Of a DNA stretch of 38,241 nt, positions 35,137 through 38,241 are shown piece by piece. The notes under the pieces were generated by a model. The model was not told where the DNA came from. It ran no database searches and saw nothing but the letters and a program-made list of their open reading frames with translations. A program made the position numbers and the translations under genes. The stretch's first letter is position 1. Each line of letters starts with the position of its first letter. Origin of the DNA: Fibrobacter sp. UWH6 (GTDB taxonomy: Bacteria > Fibrobacterota > Fibrobacteria > Fibrobacterales > Fibrobacteraceae); NCBI RefSeq assembly GCF_900142465.1, contig NZ_FRAX01000026.1, positions 1-38,241 on the forward strand, read 5' to 3'.

Positions 35137-36027
35137 ATGTTCAAGTCCGTTCTTAGCAAGTCCCGCGCCTTACCTTGGAAAATCGGCGACCAGGTTCTCT
35201 CCTGCCAGCCCTCCCCTCTCATTATGGGAATCGTCAACGTAACGCCGGATAGTTTCTTTGACGGAGGACAGCATAACACTCTAGACGCCGCCTTCCAGCA
35301 TTCCATGAAGTTGCTCCAGGAAGGGGCTGTCATTCTGGACATCGGTGGCGAAAGCAGCCGTCCGGGAAGCGCTCCCGTAAGCGTACAGGAAGAACTGGAC
35401 CGAGTCTGCCCGCTGGTAGAACGTCTGGCCAAGTTCGCTAAAAACAGCGACGCCCCCACCTTCTACATGTCCGTCGATACGGTGAAGTCCAAGGTCGCCC
35501 AGGAGACCATGAATCTTGGCGCCCACATCATCAACGACATCAGCGCCTGCGCCATGGACAAGGACATGCCTGCAGTCGTTGCAAAGACTGGAGCCAGTGT
35601 GGTGCTGAACCACATGCGCGGAAACTTCGGAACCATGCAGCAGGACTTCAAGCCCTACGAGAACGTGGTACAGGAAGTCCGCGAAGAACTGCTGGCCCAG
35701 GCAAAGCTCCTTCTGGACTTGGGCGTCGAACCTCAGAAAATCTGTCTGGATCCGGGCATCGGATTCGGCAAAACGGTACAGGACAACATCGACCTGATGA
35801 AGTCCGTGGAAGACATGCTGGAAGACGGCTACCCCGTTCTGATCGGCACCTCCCGCAAATCCTACATCGGCAAGATGGCGGGGCTCGAAACCAGCGACCG
35901 ACTGATCCCCACCGTTACTGCAGGCATTGTGGCAGCCCTGGGCGGTGCAAGTATCATCCGCGTCCACGATGTAAAGGAAGCCAAGGAATCCATGCTCTAT
36001 CTGGAGGGCATGAATGGTTCTGTTTAA
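35137..36027 (+). CDS. folP: Dihydropteroate synthase
   Basis: 296 residues, normal length. Motifs: IMGIVNVTPDSFFDGG (29-44), DIGGESSRPGS, DISACAMD, HMRGN, DPGIGFGKT and GTSRKSYIG. It joins para-aminobenzoate to hydroxymethyl-dihydropterin pyrophosphate in folate synthesis and is the sulfonamide target. It lies 38 bases after ftsH and overlaps cdaA by 14 bases, so translation of the two is probably coupled. Confidence 0.96.
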   Translation: MFKSVLSKSRALPWKIGDQVLSCQPSPLIMGIVNVTPDSFFDGGQHNTLDAAFQHSMKLLQEGAVILDIGGESSRPGSAPVSVQEELDRVCPLVERLAKFAKNSDAPTFYMSVDTVKSKVAQETMNLGAHIINDISACAMDKDMPAVVAKTGASVVLNHMRGNFGTMQQDFKPYENVVQEVREELLAQAKLLLDLGVEPQKICLDPGIGFGKTVQDNIDLMKSVEDMLEDGYPVLIGTSRKSYIGKMAGLETSDRLIPTVTAGIVAALGGASIIRVHDVKEAKESMLYLEGMNGSV

Positions 36028-36853
36028 ACTGTTCGACATCATCGATGTCCGTATGGCGGACATCCTTGACGTCCTCTTGATTTCAATTATCCTCTACTAC
36101 ATCTTTTTGCTGTTCCGCGGAACCCGCGCAGCCCAGATGCTCTTTGGCGGATTGCTGTTGATCCTCGCCTGGATTATCGCCCAGTGGTGGGAACTGCACA
36201 CCGTCGTGTGGCTCATCAGTAACCTGGCCACCCTGGGAATTATCGCCGTGGTGATCTTGTTCCAGCCCGAAATCCGAAGCGCGCTGACCCGAATCGGTAT
36301 CGCAGCCAGTAAGCTGGACCTCCACAATTTCTTCTTCCACGCCAGCGGCCTGGATGACATTACCAAGACTATCGCCGCCGCAGTCCAGGACCTGGCAAAG
36401 ACCCGCACCGGTGCGTTGATCGTTCTCGAGAAGCGAGTGGGCCTCAGGAACTACGCCGACACCGGTGAAATTCTCGACGCACGCATTAGCGCCCGACTCC
36501 TCCGCGCCCTGTTCTTCCCCAACTCCGCCCTTCATGACGGTGCCGTTATCGTAAACAGCAAGCGCATTGTTGCAGCAGGCTGTATCCTCCCCATGCCCAC
36601 CGGCAACGCCGAAAAGGAAGCGGGCTACGGCATGCGCCACCGCGCCGCAAAAGCTCTGGCCGCCGAATGTGACGCCCTGGTCATCGTGGTCTCCGAAGAA
36701 ACGGGCTACATCTCCATCGCCTACAGAAACTCCCTGCGCCGAAACATCAGCGTCCAGGAACTGAAGCAGGAAATCATCCGCCACTGGGGCGAACTCTTTA
36801 ACGACGTTCGTGAAACCGGTAAGACGGAAGCCGCCGCAGAAAAAGCAGAATAA
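36014..36853 (+). CDS. cdaA: Diadenylate cyclase CdaA (c-di-AMP synthase)
   Basis: 279 residues. Three N-terminal membrane segments (about 18-35, 42-58, 62-84) precede the DAC domain, with the active-site motifs D-G-A (175-177, in NSALHDGAVIV) and R-H-R (208-210, in GMRHRAAKALA). It forms c-di-AMP from two ATP; this messenger controls potassium and osmotic balance and cell-wall stress. The start lies inside the folP end, the folP-cdaA order seen in many FCB bacteria. No CdaR/YbbR gene follows; instead an FGE-like gene comes 19 bases later. Confidence 0.95.
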   Translation: MVLFKLFDIIDVRMADILDVLLISIILYYIFLLFRGTRAAQMLFGGLLLILAWIIAQWWELHTVVWLISNLATLGIIAVVILFQPEIRSALTRIGIAASKLDLHNFFFHASGLDDITKTIAAAVQDLAKTRTGALIVLEKRVGLRNYADTGEILDARISARLLRALFFPNSALHDGAVIVNSKRIVAAGCILPMPTGNAEKEAGYGMRHRAAKALAAECDALVIVVSEETGYISIAYRNSLRRNISVQELKQEIIRHWGELFNDVRETGKTEAAAEKAE

Positions 36854-36872
36854 AGAAAGGAATTAAAGCATC

Positions 36873-38114
36873 ATGGCAGAGAATCAAGAAAACAAGGGCA
36901 CCGAAAGCAAATCTAGCCGCAAGAAAAGAAACGTTGTCGTACTCGTACTCATGTTCCTTTTGTTGGTCTGCCTTTTTATTGTGCAGTGCCACCTGGACCA
37001 GATGAAGCAGGAAGCCCTGGCCAAGGAACAGGAAACCGCCCTTGAAATGCAGCGTCGCCGCACCCTTGATAGCCTCCGTCAGCTGGAGCAGATGCGCGCA
37101 GACTCCATCCGCAGGGCCGATAGTCTCGCCGCCCTCGTAGTGGATACCGTTCCTGCCGACACTACCCCCGCCGTCGTGGAACCGGTAAAGCCCGCCCTGA
37201 ACCGCGACAGCATCCGCCATGTCCGCGACAGCATCAAGCATGTAAACGACAGCCTGGCCGCCATCGAAAAGGCCCGTCAGGACAGCCTGAAGGCCGTAGC
37301 AGACAGTCTCGCGGCCCTCGAAAAGATCCGCGCCGAAGAAGCCGAAAAGAAGCGTATCGCCGACTCCATCCGCGCCGCCGACCAGGTTCCGCCGGTTGCA
37401 GAAATCGCTCCCCCCGCAGGCCGTTACTACGATCCCATCAAGCTGAAGGTCAAGTGCGACGAAATCAAGTGCAAGACCTACCTCTCTGTTGGCGACACCA
37501 ACAATCCTGTGGAAGCAGGCAAGGCCATCGAATACAACAAGACCGGTTCTGTGTTCTATTACGCCGTAGACTCCGTGGGCAACCGTACCCCCTGGGAAGA
37601 AGCCAAGTATGACATGGCCAGCGACAACGTCTGCGGAAAGAACGCCTACCCCGTTCCTGTTGGCGGTAAGCAGGTCTGCGTAGACGCCTACGAATATCCC
37701 AACTCCCCCGACGAACTTCCCAAGGACATGGTCTCCCAGGAAGAAGCCGTGGCCCTCTGCGCCAAGGAAGGTAAGCACCTCTGCTCTATCGATGAATGGC
37801 AGGCCGCCTGCCGTGGCAAGGACAACACCAAGTATTCCTATGGTGACACCTACAAGCAGAACAAGTGCAACACCAACACCAAGGCTGCCAAGCGCGTAGG
37901 CCGCAAGGAACAGTGCCGTAGCTGGTGGGGCATGTACGACATGAACGGAAACCTCTGGGAATGGACTTCTACCACAAGCAAGGATCACCCCAATATGTAT
38001 CTGGTGGCCGGTGGTGCATGGAACACCAACAATGGAAGCAAGTGTACCGAAAGCAAGTTCAGCTTCTACCCCCAGAATCAGTACCCCTCCGTAGGCTTCC
38101 GCTGCTGCAAGTGA
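36873..38114 (+). CDS. Membrane-anchored protein with Asp-Ser coiled coil and FGE/SUMF1-like domain
   Basis: 413 residues. A short basic cytoplasmic tail is followed by one membrane segment (25-42), then about 130 residues of heptad-like helix rich in D-S pairs (DSIRHVRDSIKHVNDSLAAIEK). A small beta domain (PPAGRYYDPIKLKVKC...GSVFYYAVDSVGN) is like chitobiase C-terminal/YD-type modules. The C-terminal FGE/SUMF1-like domain is VCVDAYEYPNSP, GKHLCSIDEWQAACRG, WGMYDMNGNLWEWT, VAGGAWNT and GFRCCK. Active FGE needs two oxidase cysteines; whether they are present cannot be told by eye. AAGGAATT precedes the ATG 19 bases after cdaA, so it is likely cotranscribed with folP-cdaA. Confidence 0.8.
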   Translation: MAENQENKGTESKSSRKKRNVVVLVLMFLLLVCLFIVQCHLDQMKQEALAKEQETALEMQRRRTLDSLRQLEQMRADSIRRADSLAALVVDTVPADTTPAVVEPVKPALNRDSIRHVRDSIKHVNDSLAAIEKARQDSLKAVADSLAALEKIRAEEAEKKRIADSIRAADQVPPVAEIAPPAGRYYDPIKLKVKCDEIKCKTYLSVGDTNNPVEAGKAIEYNKTGSVFYYAVDSVGNRTPWEEAKYDMASDNVCGKNAYPVPVGGKQVCVDAYEYPNSPDELPKDMVSQEEAVALCAKEGKHLCSIDEWQAACRGKDNTKYSYGDTYKQNKCNTNTKAAKRVGRKEQCRSWWGMYDMNGNLWEWTSTTSKDHPNMYLVAGGAWNTNNGSKCTESKFSFYPQNQYPSVGFRCCK

Positions 38115-38195
38115 GTCATGAGTTTTCAGCTTTGAGCAACGAGTTTCCCGAATTCTATTTGCAAATGCATAATCCGAGCGGAATCTGAAGGATGC

Positions 38196-38219
38196 AAAAA
38201 AGGCCCCCAGATGGGAGCC
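38196..38219 (-). terminator. Terminator of a minus-strand gene beyond the right edge
   Basis: On the minus strand GGCTCCC-ATCT-GGGGGCC followed by TTTTTT. No minus-strand gene is complete in the last bases, so it probably ends one outside the window. 38115-38195 shows nothing else. Confidence 0.7.
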
Positions 38220-38241
38220 AGCTAGGATAACTAAATTGCAA

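Overview
The window looks like a Fibrobacter-type chromosome (Fibrobacterota, FCB group, anaerobic gut cellulose degraders). The signs are a protein with three FISUMP repeats (Fibrobacter succinogenes major paralogous domain), a Ser-rich GH5 endoglucanase lipoprotein, two FGE/SUMF1-like surface proteins ending in G-F-R-C-C, and ordinary bacterial housekeeping genes. All calls were made by reading the sequence; no search was run.

Layout. 1-3240 is an accessory segment: a gene cut by the left edge, then three Rpn-type PD-(D/E)XK nuclease loci. These are one decayed 3' fragment and two nearly identical full genes on an exact 1194-bp tandem duplication. An array of 43-bp repeats and a decayed IS3-type transposase follow (to 4079), then an unrecognised membrane protein (4225-4941). 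4993-6931 (minus) is a sugar transferase/aminotransferase pair for surface glycans. 7107-7302 (minus) holds tRNA-Pro and tRNA-Lys. 7377-9198 (plus) encodes an outer-membrane barrel candidate and a possible glycosyltransferase-like protein. 9179-13214 (minus) is a five-gene membrane redox operon: monoheme c, pentaheme c, Fe-S lipoprotein, NrfD-cytochrome c fusion, small membrane protein. 13253-16039 (plus) has mntP and ligA. 16048-26715 (minus) has the FISUMP protein, the GH5 endoglucanase, a six-copy 97-bp hairpin/terminator array, gdhA, an inositol-monophosphatase-like enzyme, an FGE-like lipoprotein and rpmA/rplU. 26932-38114 (plus) has a GH2-like protein, then proA, hisI, tilS, ftsH, folP, cdaA and an FGE-like anchored protein.

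How the parts work together. The redox genes look like one menaquinol-linked complex without a recognisable catalytic oxidoreductase. folP and cdaA overlap and are probably cotranscribed with the FGE-like gene. rplU-rpmA is the usual ribosomal pair with a strong terminator. Several start-proximal promoters carry a TAnnTTTG -10/-7 element, as known from Bacteroidetes.

Most interesting points: (1) the Rpn array, whose gene bodies are nearly identical while a ~70-bp tail segment is exchanged and internal starts could make separate C-terminal proteins; (2) the 97-bp array after gdhA, in which two hairpins per unit are kept by compensatory and minus-strand-only G-U changes; (3) a candidate structured minus-strand small RNA upstream of proA; (4) a DNA ligase ending in QLSLF, a sliding-clamp-binding consensus; (5) five GGAT-NNN-ATCC sites at exactly 43-bp spacing.
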